NCBI GenBank assembly: GCA_029215795.1
Contig: JARDYH010000001.1
Span: 196,237,654-196,301,653 of the forward strand
Reading direction: 5' to 3'
DNA length: 64,000 nt
From: Anniella stebbinsi
Taxonomy: Eukaryota > Chordata > Lepidosauria > Squamata > Anniellidae
The notes under the pieces are model-generated. The model had not been told where the DNA came from, searched no databases, and worked only from the letters and a program-made list of their open reading frames with translations. The position numbers were made by a program, and so were the translations under genes. The stretch's first letter is position 1. Each line of letters opens with the position of its first letter. This document shows positions 11,641-23,329 of this stretch, one piece after another.

Positions 11641-12112
11641 AATATGAAGCACCTTTTTACACTGGATCTTTGCCGTGTCAAGGTGTACAGTTATTCTTTG
11701 CTACCTTGCAGATATAAATATATAAAAATATAAATCATATAAGGTGAAAATGGTATCTTGTATTGACAAAACATAAAACTTTTTCTGACCCATATATTCC
11801 TCCACTGAGGAGTCTTGTTTTTCTGCAATAATTTATCTGTGCTTTGTACCTATGATGGTTAAATATTTTTAGTTACAGGGTAAATAGATCAAATTTGAAA
11901 TCCAATTACTGCAGCTGGGAATTATGAACCAAGTTTGTAAGACTCCCCTCTGCCATCCAGTTAGCTCTACAGGTTGGAAGTTCAAATGATGAAACGTTGA
12001 ATCTAGGGATCCACAGTGTCTTAATCGGGAATTTTCTCCCCTTCTGTCCTCACAAAGGAATTCCCACTGTGACTTATAAATAAAACTTAGGTATCTTGTG
12101 TGCATGTATGTA

Positions 12113-12115
<3 letters not shown>

Positions 12116-12162
<47 letters not shown>

Positions 12163-12177
12163 GTATACACACACACA
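12116..12177 (+). repeat. Compound (TA)n-(CA)n microsatellite
   Basis: About 14 TA units pass directly into CA units, then after GTATA a second short CA run. Confidence 0.97.
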
Positions 12178-12954
12178 AATATGCATTGGGGTGGGATTGT
12201 ATGTGTGATTTATGAATGTAGGTTATGGGGGTTCTTTTGTTTTCATTTGTTCTTTTTGTCAAGAGAACAGTAGTTGAGGGGTGATATAGAATGTTGTTGT
12301 GGAAATATGATCACTTAGCTAGGGCTCATTTTGTACTCACTCTTGTACAAATACAAATTGCACATAGTTTTCTGTTACAAGGCTAACTCTCTGATATCAT
12401 GCTTGCTTGTTTGTTTGCTTGTTTGCTTGCTTGCTTTTTATTATCTGAATCCAAGCGTTAAAACGACAGAAAAATGCCATGTTTCCAAGACAGCCTTTTA
12501 ATTAAATAAATGAATAAATTTTAAAAAGGGGGTGTCGCTTAAGGAGATTTTAACGTGGAATTTTTGCATTTGGTGGGAATGTCAGCTATGGGAACCATCT
12601 ATACAAATTTAGGGTAGTATAAGAATGTTCTGCCTCTGGTGTCCTCCTCAATATGAACCCTTGTGTTGTGTAGCTTTCCCTTCCATATTAGTTTTTCATA
12701 TCAAAGCTCTATACATCATATTTCAGAAGGTGATCAAAGTGTTTGAAAAATACTTGCTTGTGGACTTTTATGCAGGACTAATTCTGCTTTCAGTTTCAAA
12801 GATTGCCGCTCTAATAACTATTTTAGTTACTTCAAAACTTGAAAGGACTGGGATTCTTAACTTAGGTGAGTAGCAGTGTAACTCCTGCCCCTTGCTTAGG
12901 ATGGTTAGCAAATGGGAGTGTGCTTTCCTTTCCCACAGCCACTAACCTCCCTGC

Positions 12955-13640
12955 TCCTCCCCTTAATTATGGTTATACAATTAGCATATAATGGTAAACC
13001 ATAATTTAATGTTGCGTGCACAAGCCTGCGCCCCTCTCTGCCACTTTCAACTAATTGCAGTTTTTCATTTTTCTGGTTTAGACAATTAATAAGCTGAGAT
13101 ATGAACAAGTCTTTTTGCCTGCAGATATAGCCTCTTTTTCTCCTCCCTTAGCAGCACAAGCAATCAAATCAGGAAGTCTCTAACTAACCATAGTTTCCCA
13201 TTTCATCCAAACTGGAAAACTGTGGTTACCAGATTTAGAACTAGCCAAGATCCTAAACCACGATTTGAAGTTTGTTCTTGGCTCGTTGCAAAGCTGGTAA
13301 CCATAGTTTCCACTGAAACTTGGTTTTGGACAAAACAGAAATTATAGTTAGAGGCTTCTCAGTTTAATCACAAATCGCAGCTCGCAAAAAGGGAGAAGCT
13401 AAGAGCTCCATGCATTAGCAAAATGATTGTGCATATCCCGGTTTATTGAGCCAGTGTATGTTTATCTGAATGTGACCAATGTCTAAATTGAAAACTGGCT
13501 ATTATTGATTATGGTTGATTGGAACAAATTAGGATCATGAACCATATTTTGAAGTTGGCATGTTTCAACAAACAGTAGTATTAACTAAAGTTTGCCAAGC
13601 TTTGAATATAATAACAGACCACAGTTAGTTGAAAATGGAA
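12955..13640. mobile_element. Degenerate DNA-transposon remnants with ACCATAGTTT motifs
   Basis: Motifs such as 'ggtaaccatagtttcc', 'aaccatagtttccca' and 'aatggtaaaccataattt' recur in both orientations over about 700 bp. The pattern is like the interior and ends of the elements at 1611 and 10041. I cannot define clean ends, so this is a remnant or several overlapping remnants. Confidence 0.4.
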
Positions 13641-14121
13641 GCAAATGTTTCTAATCTCCCCCACAGCCATGCCAGAGACATGGGAAGTAATGCTAAACTT
13701 GGCATCACATGTGAACACTACCGCTGTATGTGCTGACAAATGGCTTGGTTGCAGCAAAAGGGGAAGGGGAACTTTTTCCAGGGACTGAAGAGGTTATATG
13801 GGGAAGGGCATGTGCGTTCCCAAGGCTGGCTCCTAATTTTGCATATTTCAGTTAGCAGAGAGGCCGTGTTGCATCTGAACCAGCGTTTCAGGATGCACGA
13901 GAAGCCCCAAATGTCTTTCCTCATTCCCTTTCTCATTTGGATACACAAAAGCTTCAGTATCCAAGTTGGAAACAGGTATGCCTTGAACGCTGTATGTTGT
14001 GTTGTTGTAGAAATCGTGTCACTTAAATTAAAACATTTCCATTCATCCAGTTTTTATTATTATTATTTTGGTGCTCACATTTACATCATGGGGCTTTTGA
14101 TGACAGCTTTCATTGCAAAAC

Positions 14122-14123
<2 letters not shown>

Positions 14124-14156
<33 letters not shown>
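14124..14156 (+). repeat. (AT)n microsatellite
   Basis: About 16 AT units. Confidence 0.97.
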
Positions 14157-14158
<2 letters not shown>

Positions 14159-17100
14159 CTCCTCAAAGCTGTTTTCCCCCACTACTTGTTTTTTTCAATT
14201 ATTTTTATGAAACTCATATTCCTTGTATATATGCATGCAGTGAGAAGGGGGGGAAATGTGGGGTGTTTGTGGTCATTGCTCCCTACTAGTTGGTGAACAT
14301 GGGAAGTACCAGAGTGAATTTATTTATGGGGAAGAGTAGATTCCTTTTATGTATACATGTACAGAGAGATTATATGTGGCAGCACTTCGCTGAATGTGGA
14401 ATTGCCATTTCCATGTAAAAAAAAAGATATGAACGTGAGACTCTTAATTATATAGATGTGTGCATATTTGTGTCCATATGCTAAGTATACATGTGACACA
14501 CATACAAAATATATGTTACAATGAGTATGTGTGTGGGATAAAGATCTATGTATAAGAAGCTGAAATTGTAGTTCCATTTGAGGGTTTTGGATGACTTAAA
14601 CTGCTGTTTTGATTGCCACTAGTTTTGTTAGCATGGAAATCTCTTAATGTGTTTGCTTTTATTTCTAATATAAAAGCCCTATGAGATCTCTTCTAGGCCC
14701 TCGCCTCCACTCCCCTTGACCTCCGTTAAATAATTTTAGTCCTTTCACTTTTCTATGAGAATGCATCTCTCTCAGTGTTCCCATCTTCACCTGGGTGTCT
14801 CTCAGTATCCCTGGAAGCAGGAGAGGAGCTCCCACTGAATAGTCTTGAGTTAATGCAAGTCTAGCTACTCATACCCAGCTTTCTTAAACAGCTAATGTTG
14901 AAGTCAGTTACTTCAACCAAGTATTTTCTTTTCCTTAACTGTATGTCTTTTTCATTTAATTTACCAAAGCATAAACCCCAAATACATATTTTTGTCGTTT
15001 TTGTTTCCGTATGATGATACAAACATATTGAAAAACTCAAGATGGTTATGGTGGCTCTGATTCCTCTTGACATTCCTAATTCTTATAGTTCTTTATTAAA
15101 TACGTTGCTTGGGGTTGAACCATCTCCTTAAATTCAGCAACAAAAACAATTTTGAATTTGAGGCTTTATTAAAAACACACCGTAAAGTTGATATTTAACA
15201 TGATTCAATTAGCATTAAATAATTGTTTCCCCACAAACGTTGTTCTTTCACAATAGGTTCCTTAAAAAGTACTTATGTGCACATGGGTGACTTCAGTGCA
15301 CATAACAGTTGGCCACATAATGAAGTCATCATCTCTATTGCATAGTTAGCTTACTTTTTAAGACATAAAAAGGTATGTGTGGAGAAAGAAAGCTCATGAA
15401 CTGTCAGTTGAACCTCTTTTCTATGCAGCATCCACTTAGAATTTACAACAACTGTTTGCCCTTTGCCAATTTTTGGTCACCCCTAAATTGGACTTTTATA
15501 GATCTGAGTAGAAAATCCAGTCTATTCAGTAGTATATAAGCCCCACTGAAATTTATAACCAGCTCTGATGTAGAATAAACCTTCAAATTCTTTGGTCTTC
15601 AGGACTTCCCCATTTAATCAGTAATATTTTTCTAAATCCTAATTTCTACCTCCTAGCAAAAAAGTGTAATCCCCTCAGTGTCCATACACAACATAGGAAT
15701 TGATATTGTAGGGCTAATTGTTTCTGTATATGTACGTGTATATACATATCACACTATTTCAGGGCATATATATTTTTCCTCATCCCACTCTGCATAAATA
15801 TCTGAGATAGAATATAGCTACCCTTTATATGAATTTTGGTTCAATTTTGACATTTAGCAAAATGCTGTCCCTTCTGGAGCTTCAGTCTGCAATAGCAGTT
15901 ATATGTCATAAATGAAAGAAAAAATATTTATAATTCTCAAAAGCCATTTGAAATTGTCTTTTAACAAGAAAGAGGTTGGTTTATTAAATGCTGCCTGGTG
16001 TCAATAGGGGAGGTGCCTGTTTCTAAGTGTAAGATCCTGTTGATTGTAAAAATAATAATAATAATCCTTGTCCTTTTAATCCTATTTTTTAGACTGTAAA
16101 GATTTGCATTTTGCTGTAAACCATTTCTCTCCAATTTCCCCTACAATCAGCATGCTTCCATTACAGTTTACCTTGTGCATTTGATAGCATTGGTGTCAGA
16201 GGAGACAGCATATTTTGATGCCTCTGCAGAAAAACAATATTGCCTCATTGTTCCGCCACAATTAACAGCCCCAAGGGTGGACATTTTTTTTTAACGAAGA
16301 AATGTCTGGAAATGAGTTTTACTTTTTATTCAGTCTGAAAGTTCCTCACTGGAAATTTCTGTATTCAAAAGAATTTCTCAGCCTGTTTTCTACCTTGCAT
16401 TGTTATTATGTAACTCTCTCTTTTTCCTATGTCCAAACTGAATTAATGTGTTCAGGTACAAAATGTGAGGGGTGGGGATTTGAAAACATAAGTTTGAAGC
16501 ATGGCTGGATTGAGCAGTTCAAAGCCAAATACTTTCATCCAGATGAAGCTGGAAAGGAGGATGCCATCAAATGACTGAACACTGCCAGAAACTATGGCAA
16601 GACTCTCTCTTTCTCTCTTCCTCAGCAGTCCTAGAGAAGAAGTTGGCATTTGTGTCATTTTAAAACTAGCTCCATTACAGCTTGATATCAAAAACAGCCT
16701 CATAACAAAGAGCTCTGTGGCAGCCATTTTCTGAAACAGGGAAGAAGTTGCAGTGGTAAAAACCAAGGTGAGGCAGCAGTGCATTTTGGGAAGTACAGTT
16801 TGCGAAACGTTAACATGTGTCCTTCAGAATAACTAACTGCACGGTAGCAAGGATTAGCAGTCTACACACCTTTGTTGTTCCCATCCCAACAAGCTGGTTG
16901 CGTTTTTCTTCCGCATTCATGGAATTAAAAGCAAAGCAAAACTTTTAACAATTAAAGCATAAACGACTGCTTAAAGGGAACATGATACTAGCATGCACAA
17001 CAAAGCAAATATAATATCTCATCTCAACACTAGAGTGGATAGGGACAATCAAGAACAACCATATCCCTAAAAATCCCAACGTTAATAGATAGAAATCTAC

Positions 17101-17445
17101 ATTTTAACACATTTCCTGCTGGAAAGTTGCAAGGCAGCATTCCAGAGGTGGGTAGAGAGGCTGGCATTTGTACTTTTTAAATTGGAAGACTCACATGTTC
17201 CTCATACTTCTCAATGAATGTACTGTATTTCCATTTTAAAAAAGAATCAATGAAATTATAAGATTGGTCTCCGTTGGTTATCTGGTCCTTGTTAAATTGG
17301 TTTAAGGGTTTTTGTATACAGAAGTTTACATTTTTATGTATATTCTTGTGTAAAAAATACTGATGTAATATGTGTATAAAACACTGTATGTATTATCTGT
17401 ATATAGTGTGACAAAATGATTTTCTTTCTTTCTTTTGGATGTATT

Positions 17446-17451
17446 AATAAA
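17446..17451 (+). promoter_or_regulatory. INO80D: Candidate distal poly(A) signal of INO80D
   Basis: A canonical AATAAA in 'gtattaataaatcttgctgt', followed within 20-40 bases by GT- and T-rich sequence ('ccttggtttattttatta'). The preceding 150 bases have the TGTA/TATAAA-rich form usual before poly(A) sites. A DNA transposon begins 100 bases downstream. Confidence 0.5.
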
Positions 17452-17550
17452 TCTTGCTGTGAAGTAGCCTTGGTTTATTTTATTAAAATGAAATTCTCAC
17501 CTGAAGGATTTATTCACAGCTACATTGACATCCAGTTGTGTTTCTCTCTG

Positions 17551-17895
17551 GTCCCCTCTACAAGAATTCGGTTTGACGCCCGGTTGCCCGATTATGCGCA
17601 TCTTTTCGTAATCGCTTTTACACCTAAATCCTGTAAACGACATGCGGTGAAGCGCATGACCGGCAGAATGAAACGCACTTTAAAGTGGCTGAAATGCGGA
17701 GAATTGCTTGTTTACATGGTCAAAATGCGCTTTAACGGCCGCAGAGGGAAAAAAACTCGCTATTTAACGCGCATTCGATAATGCGCATAATCGGAATGAA
17801 AATGCGCCTCAACCCCTGATTTGCGCTCTGCTCTTGTAGAGGTAAAAAATTTAATGCGCCTTGAAAGAGCTTTAAATCGCTCTTGTAGAGGCACC
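17551..17895 (+). mobile_element. CpG-rich non-autonomous DNA transposon, family M (copy 1)
   Basis: The left end is GTCCCCTCTACAAG and the right end is CTTGTAGAGGCACC. The flanking 5-bp duplication CTCTG is perfect (17546-17550 and 17896-17900). Inside are subterminal inverted repeats ('ccgattatgcgcat' near the left, 'atgcgcataatcgg' near the right) and many CpG and GCGC sites. The right-end motif CTCTTGTAGAGG occurs twice, at 17831-17842 and at the end, 49 bp apart. There is no transposase. The superfamily is unknown to me. The 5-bp duplication is compatible with a subgroup of hAT, but that is a guess. Confidence 0.85.
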
Positions 17896-19926
17896 CTCTG
17901 TTGCGGTGCTGATAGTGTGCAAGACCTCCATAGGCAAGTGACCTTATTACAGATTGCTACATATGCGGCCTCTAACTCAGCTTCTGGAAACTCCCACAGA
18001 ATCCTGAGAATCTGGGGTTTCTGGTTCATTTTAATTCAAATGGCATGTTTCTATCCCTCAGGAGGAGATCCGGAAAATGTAAGGGTAGCTCTTCGGTACT
18101 TAAACAAGGATTACATATATAACACTGATTAGCTATGACAGCCGTTAAGAGACAGTTCAGAGCAAAGAGGCATATTCACCACAGAGATTCTAATAATAAA
18201 ACGTTGACCATAGAAGACTGAAATCAATATTATTTTTAAATACCAGATGAATAAAAGCAGTTGAAACAAATGCTGAAATTTTATACACACTGTATAAGTT
18301 CATCTGTTTTGCTTAATTTTTTTACCATTGTAAATTTGGGGTTCTTGCTGTAGTATTTGGCCAACATTCTATTTTTCCATAGGCTTGAGGACTAGAAGAG
18401 TACTTTCTACACACGGGGGCATGTTGCAATTTCATTGATTCCATATCCTGTTCACTTAATTTTAGCAATTTTACATTTCTGATGGAGGGCTGTGTTGAAG
18501 TTCCAAGCTGGTCTTTCTTTGACTCCAGGCCAGGGTAGTGCTCTGCTCTCCTCTCTCAGTACTGTGGCCAGCCATGTAAGGTACAACCTGAAGGTGAACG
18601 GGATCGTGCCCATTTCTGGGCCCTGTTTTCATTTTTAACTTTTCATGTAATTTCATTAGCTTTCTTTCATCCCAAACGTTAAGAACCATCTAAAACTTCA
18701 CATAAGTGAGAACAGCAAAACTAGAAATTCACACATGAGGACAGCAAATCCAGCGACCCATGCATCTCAGTTCTTGGTTCTTCTCTGACTTTGCATGTTG
18801 GCAACTTCACTTTGAAAAAAGAGCTGCCATTTCCTAGCTTATTAGATAAATGAGAAGCCATTTGGTGACTTGAGCTAAGCCTTAAGATCCTAAAAGGATT
18901 TGCCCACCTATAGATATTTCAGCTCATATCTCAGGCTTGGCAAAATTGGATGTGTGCTATGTGGCATGACAAGTGAGATATGGGTATTAAGGCCCAGGCA
19001 GGCAATGCTAAAACACCCCTGGGGGGTCTCTACTAGTCTCCCAGCAAAAGCTTTGATGGGATTTGTAGCACCTTAGTATAACAAAGCTTCTTAATAAATT
19101 TATTAGTTTTTAAAGCGCTCCAAGATGTTTGTTTTTCCTGCAAGTCCCAGCTACCTCTCTGGAAGTATGGACAGAGGTGAGCCAGGTCTATCTTTTCCAA
19201 CTGCTTTGTTACAATTAACTTACAAGCAAAGATGTCCCTTTCCAGTGACCTCATCCAGCTGCACAGAAGGCCAACCCTTTCTGCTATATCCCCTTTTTCT
19301 GAAAAAGGTTCAAGCGTAACAGAAATTGTGTTTGAACTTTTCTTGTGATCATGCCTGTTTCTTCCATTCTTTACAGCTCTTGTTTTGCCCGTGAGTGGCA
19401 AAGCACAGACTTAGAAGTAGGAATTCAGTAGGCTTTCAAATCTATTTTATATTCTCCTGATATTTTGCCCAGATCCCGTAAGACAGAAGGTACATAGTTC
19501 AATATTATGTCTATGATGTCTGATATATTTTACAGTCTCTGGACAACTTGCAGTGGTTTAACCACTAGTAGTAACAACAAAATTCTGGATCTCACCAATC
19601 GTTCTATAATTTTTCTTTTCATAAAACATTCCAAGACTTCAAGCATCATATTACCTGCTCCCCTTATCTTTTTGGTAAAATGACGTAAAACTTCCATCTT
19701 CTTGTGAGCTGTAGTAATTATCTGATATAGTTGTAATTGTGACCCTTGTATCTAATCAGATGTCCGTGAGAGTTTGGGGAGTTCTTGAATGCAATTTCTT
19801 CACAAGTCAGTATTATTCTATAACATGCATAGTGCAGCGTGCAAACCCTTTTGCAATGTTGGCATACTGCTTTTCTGGCTGAGCAGGTAACACTGGCATG
19901 GGATGGATTTTTATTGCACCTCCTGG
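17896..19926. other. Intergenic stretch without recognisable genes
   Basis: About 2 kb of unremarkable AT-rich sequence. No splice-bounded open frame, RNA gene or clear repeat was seen. Confidence 0.5.
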
Positions 19927-19928
19927 TA

Positions 19929-20195
19929 GGGTGACCATATTTTGGAAACCAAAAAGGACAACATGGTCAGCCCCCAAGGGGGCTTCCCCACCAACATGTC
20001 CAGCTCCAGGGGGCGTGTCCAACACCAAGGGGGGGGGGGTGTCCACCTGAACATAGTTTTCATCACATGTCTGATTTTACAGCACACAAGACAAATCTGT
20101 TCTACATACAAGTGAGACATCCAAGGGCTAAAACTTTTCAAGGTGCAAGACCCCAAAGAGGAGGTTTGAGAACCTGAGTTTGAAGGGTATGGCTC

Positions 20196-20235
<40 letters not shown>

Positions 20236-20851
20236 AATTAATTTTAAAACCTCAAACTTTATTTTTTTAAAAAAAAATCAATGGATAAACAGAAACTTGG
20301 CATGGCTAAAGCCCTACTTAAGAGCTATCATGATGCCAAGTTTCATCTCCTTATCTTTAAAAATGATGTTTTTTAAAAAATATATATTTTAAAACCTCAA
20401 CTTTTTTTTAAAAAAGTCCTAAAATCAGTGGATGAACGGATCTGTTTCAAACTTGGCATGGCTAAATCCCTACTCAAGAGATACCAAGATGCTAAGCTTC
20501 ATCTCTTTATCTTTAAAAATGACAATCTTTATAAAAAGTTATTTTAAAACCTCAAATATTAAAACATTCCTAAAAATCAACAGATCAACGGATCTGCTTC
20601 AAATATGGCATGGCTAAAGCCCTACCTAAGGGCTATTATGTTGCCAAGTTTCATCACTGTAACTTTAAAAATGACAGAGCTGTAAGCATTATTGTAAATT
20701 CCCATTGACTATAAAGTAGAGCTGCTCTTTGGGCTAAAGGATGATGGGGAAAATCTGAATTTTTCTTCGAATTTCATTTTCTCCCCCCCCTTCCCGGATT
20801 TGTTACCAAAAATCCTGATATGTCCTGGTTTTTCCTGACATATGGTCACCC
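19929..20851 (+). mobile_element. TA-flanked non-autonomous DNA transposon, family G (short form)
   Basis: The left end is GGGTGACCATATTTTGGAAA and the right end, read inverted, is GGGTGACCATATGTCAGGAA. TA lies on both sides (19927-19928, 20852-20853). The interior has a GT microsatellite and three tandem units of about 150 bp, each with 'cttggcatggctaaa' and 'tttcatctccttatctttaa' or close variants. The first 210 bp match the start of the 34040 element, then the match jumps to the material at about 35541 there, so this copy is an internal-deletion derivative of the longer form. No coding capacity. Confidence 0.8.
20199..20234 (+). repeat. (GT)n microsatellite inside a transposon
   Basis: About 17 GT units. 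It lies just after 'gggtatggctccagt', where the 34040 element has no such expansion. Confidence 0.97.
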
Positions 20852-21009
20852 TACCTGGCCCTTCATTAGTTTTGTTTTGTTGGAATGAATGCTGTGGAAT
20901 CCATTAATTCTGCTTGCAATATGGGTATCTGTCTTCCAATTTTTGCTGCCTTCTGTCTGCAACACGCAGAGTGTCTAAAATCTGTTATCTCCTGATTAGG
21001 CTTGGGAAC

Positions 21010-21360
21010 CTTTTTAATTTCTCTGGGTTGCTGCTTGACCAAATTGGAATTGAGAAGTTTGTGCAGCCACCTTTTGAAAAGTTATAGCAAGATGCAGTTG
21101 AAATGGCCGAGAAGCTTCTCATCAGGAAAACCTACAAAGCCCCTGATGAGGGGTTCTTTGAGACTGCCATTCTCAAAGGCTCCTGTTAGCTGTGATAAAC
21201 TGGCCTACAGGTTCAGAGGGCCCTTGACTGTGGAGGTTAAATCTAGCCTGCTCATAGATCACATTTTCCTTCCCTGTGAAATGGTCTAGAAAGGCTTCTA
21301 CCGCTTTAGTGTACTGAGCTTTGCAGGCTTCAGGGAGGCATCCATCTTCTATGGGCAATC
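21010..21360 (-). pseudogene. gag-like fragment of an LTR retrotransposon, frameshifted
   Basis: On the minus strand the frame reads a capsid-like pattern with FLDHFTGKENVIYEQARFN and GPSEPVGQFITA, then, after a frameshift near 21190, GSLKEPLIRGFVGFPDEKLL. The order 'NVIxExxxFN...FIT...GSLxxxLIR' is the signature of gag/capsid proteins of Ty3/Gypsy-like elements and of genes derived from them. Neither LTRs nor pol were found nearby. The frameshift and short length mean it is dead. Family assignment is from pattern memory only. Confidence 0.6.
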
Positions 21361-21829
21361 AGTTTGATTGCCCATAGAAGAGATAAAAAATATTCATTTG
21401 GTAAGCAATCGGGTTTTGCATGTAATTGGAAGGCTTCTCTGTCTGAAGCAGTTCAAGCACTTAATCCACTAATGGGTCTGGTGCCAGGGTTGAAGTGGAC
21501 CTGGGCAAAGGGTCCTCCTGGACCGAATCACTGCGGCCCCCTGGGCTAGCACCACACAAAAGTTGAGAGCTGCCCGTCCTTTCTCTCTGGCCACTGCCTG
21601 CCCCGCAGTTAAGCTGACCAGGCCAGGTGGTGGGCCAGTGGCAGGAACAGGCGCTTGGCCCAGCTCTGCAAAGAGAAGCAGCAGACGAAATGGTTGCCAG
21701 CACCACCAACACCTGTCCCCCAACTGGTTCCAGAGGCATTCTGGGTAAATAAAGATGGCAAGCAGCTTTAGTTTGGCCCAGCACTTAGCTTCACAGCGCT
21801 AGGCTGAATGTTGCTGTCCTTAATCTGAA

Positions 21830-21904
21830 CGAAGGAGAATATACCGCCTTGAGGCCCAGCATTGGGCAAAAGGCGGGATATTAATAAAGATAAAGATAAT
21901 AATA

Positions 21905-21940
<36 letters not shown>

Positions 21941-21945
21941 TCTGT
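21830..21945 (+). mobile_element. LINE or SINE 3' tail with (AAT)n
   Basis: 'ataccgccttgaggcccagc' and 'aaaggcgggatattaataaa' are typical of the end of a reptile retroposon, followed by an AAT microsatellite at about 21886-21939. The body upstream (about 21461-21830) is GC-richer and not recognised. Confidence 0.5.
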
Positions 21946-22562
21946 AGGGGACCACTATCTGATCTGATGGTCTCTGGCATTTGTGCAGCAATGCCAGCTA
22001 TTTAGGCCAGGCCTGCCTTTGCTTGACTGCAAATACAAAGGAGGCCAGCAAATCAACTCATTAGCAGGCTGCAGAAAATGCAATAGGCAGGATTCGGATT
22101 TAAGAGATGGCCGCGGTGGTGGGGAGTTTGGTAATTAAGACAAAAGGGAAGGAGGAGGGCAAAGTCCGCTTGGAAAGCGTGTATGCTCCGCCCGAGGGAA
22201 CCCTGACAAACAGAAGTGATCGAGTTAGGAGGGCAATAAGCAGAAAATTAGACTGGGAAGATTGCGAATCCCAGGGTCACGCAGAGCATACATTAAGCCT
22301 AAGGAAAGAATGCACCCATTCTTTGACTCTGTCTGGAATGCATGTCTCCTCTTCCTTGAATATAGGTCATGCTAGAGCTAACCCAAAGGTGAACAGGAAC
22401 AATAAGAGAGGCCAGAAAGGTGGTGGTGGTAGTGGTGGTGGTGGTGGTAGGATTTGCAAGGGCCCACGTATGCACTGTAGTTGATGACTGACTGCCACTA
22501 GATCCACATCTACATTCGGTCCAAACCTGATTTGTGTTGGGGAAGGCATTTGGGGAGTTGAG
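21946..22562. other. Unassigned intergenic stretch with a (GGT)n repeat
   Basis: It contains a GGT-rich microsatellite at about 22420-22450. Nothing else is recognised. A 125-codon plus-strand frame crosses it but has no splice support and ends in the repeat. Confidence 0.5.
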
Positions 22563-22564
22563 TA

Positions 22565-22880
22565 GAGTGACCGTATGGAAAGAAGGACAGGGCTCCTGTA
22601 TCTTTAACTGTTGTACAGAAAAGGGAATTTCAGCAGGTGTCATTTGTATGCATGCAGCACCTGGTGAAATTCCCTCTTCGTCACAACAGTTAAAGCTGCA
22701 GGAGCCCTGCCCTCCTGACCAGAAACAAAAGAGGGCAGGGCTTCTGCAACTTTAACTGTTGTGACGAAGAGGGAATTTCACCAGGTGCTGCATGCATACA
22801 AATGACACCTGCTGAAATTCCCTTTTCTATACAACTGTTAAGGATACAGGAGCCCCGTCCTCCTTTCCACATGGTTACCC
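22565..22880. mobile_element. TA-flanked giant-palindrome transposon, family P (copy 1)
   Basis: A 316-bp element flanked by TA on both sides (22563-22564, 22881-22882). The two halves are nearly perfect inverted copies. The left half reads 'gctcctgtatctttaactgt', 'aagggaatttcagcaggtgt', 'gcagcacctggtgaaattcc'. The right half returns the same sequence on the other strand. TA duplication fits Tc1/mariner-like transposition, but the assignment is uncertain. It has no coding capacity. Confidence 0.85.
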
Positions 22881-23329
22881 TAGCCCATCCCCCATGCCCC
22901 GTGCAGTGCCAGGGCTCCTATGAAAATGGGAGACCCCCTGTGGCTTCTTTTAAGCAGAGAGGGGAAGGCCACTGATCCAATCATGTATCTTCCAAATCAC
23001 ATCCCCTTCCTGCCTGCCCCATTGATGCTGGTACCCCTTGATCTTCAGTTTCACTAGGATTGAAGCTGAATTCAGAACAGCCTGCAATTTGCTTCAGGTT
23101 TAAGGTTTTCATAAGGGCTGCCACATTTATAGAGGCACAGCACATCGTCTGCTGCCTTCCATGCAAGTGACTCCTGCCTGCTCCCCCAGAAAGGGAATGG
23201 GGGTTGGCTTAGGGTGACCAGACGTCCGGATCCCGCCGGACATGTCAGGGAAAAGGGGCCAAATTTGAGTCCGGGGGGGAAATTTTAAAATATCCCCCAA
23301 AGTCCGGAAAAATTGGGCCTCTCCAGTGC

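Larger units (their letters stand above)
7330..17470 (+). other. INO80D: Probable long 3' UTR of INO80D
   Basis: About 10 kb follow the stop codon without any convincing exon. The sequence is AT-rich, with few fold-back or CpG-rich repeats and many T-rich and TATTTA-like stretches. At about 17.3-17.45 kb it takes the form typical of a transcript end (runs of TGTAT, TATAAAA, then AATAAA). INO80D transcripts are known to me to have very long 3' UTRs. The segment holds several microsatellites (11319-11335 GT, 12116-12177, 14124-14156), poly-C runs, and two degenerate DNA transposons. Short open frames here are not credible genes. The exact end, and use of earlier poly(A) sites, is inference. Confidence 0.55.

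Noticed and set aside
13740..14210. 156-codon plus-strand frame in the probable UTR
   Set aside because: It runs into the (AT)n microsatellite, giving a Tyr-Ile repeat, and shows no family resemblance.
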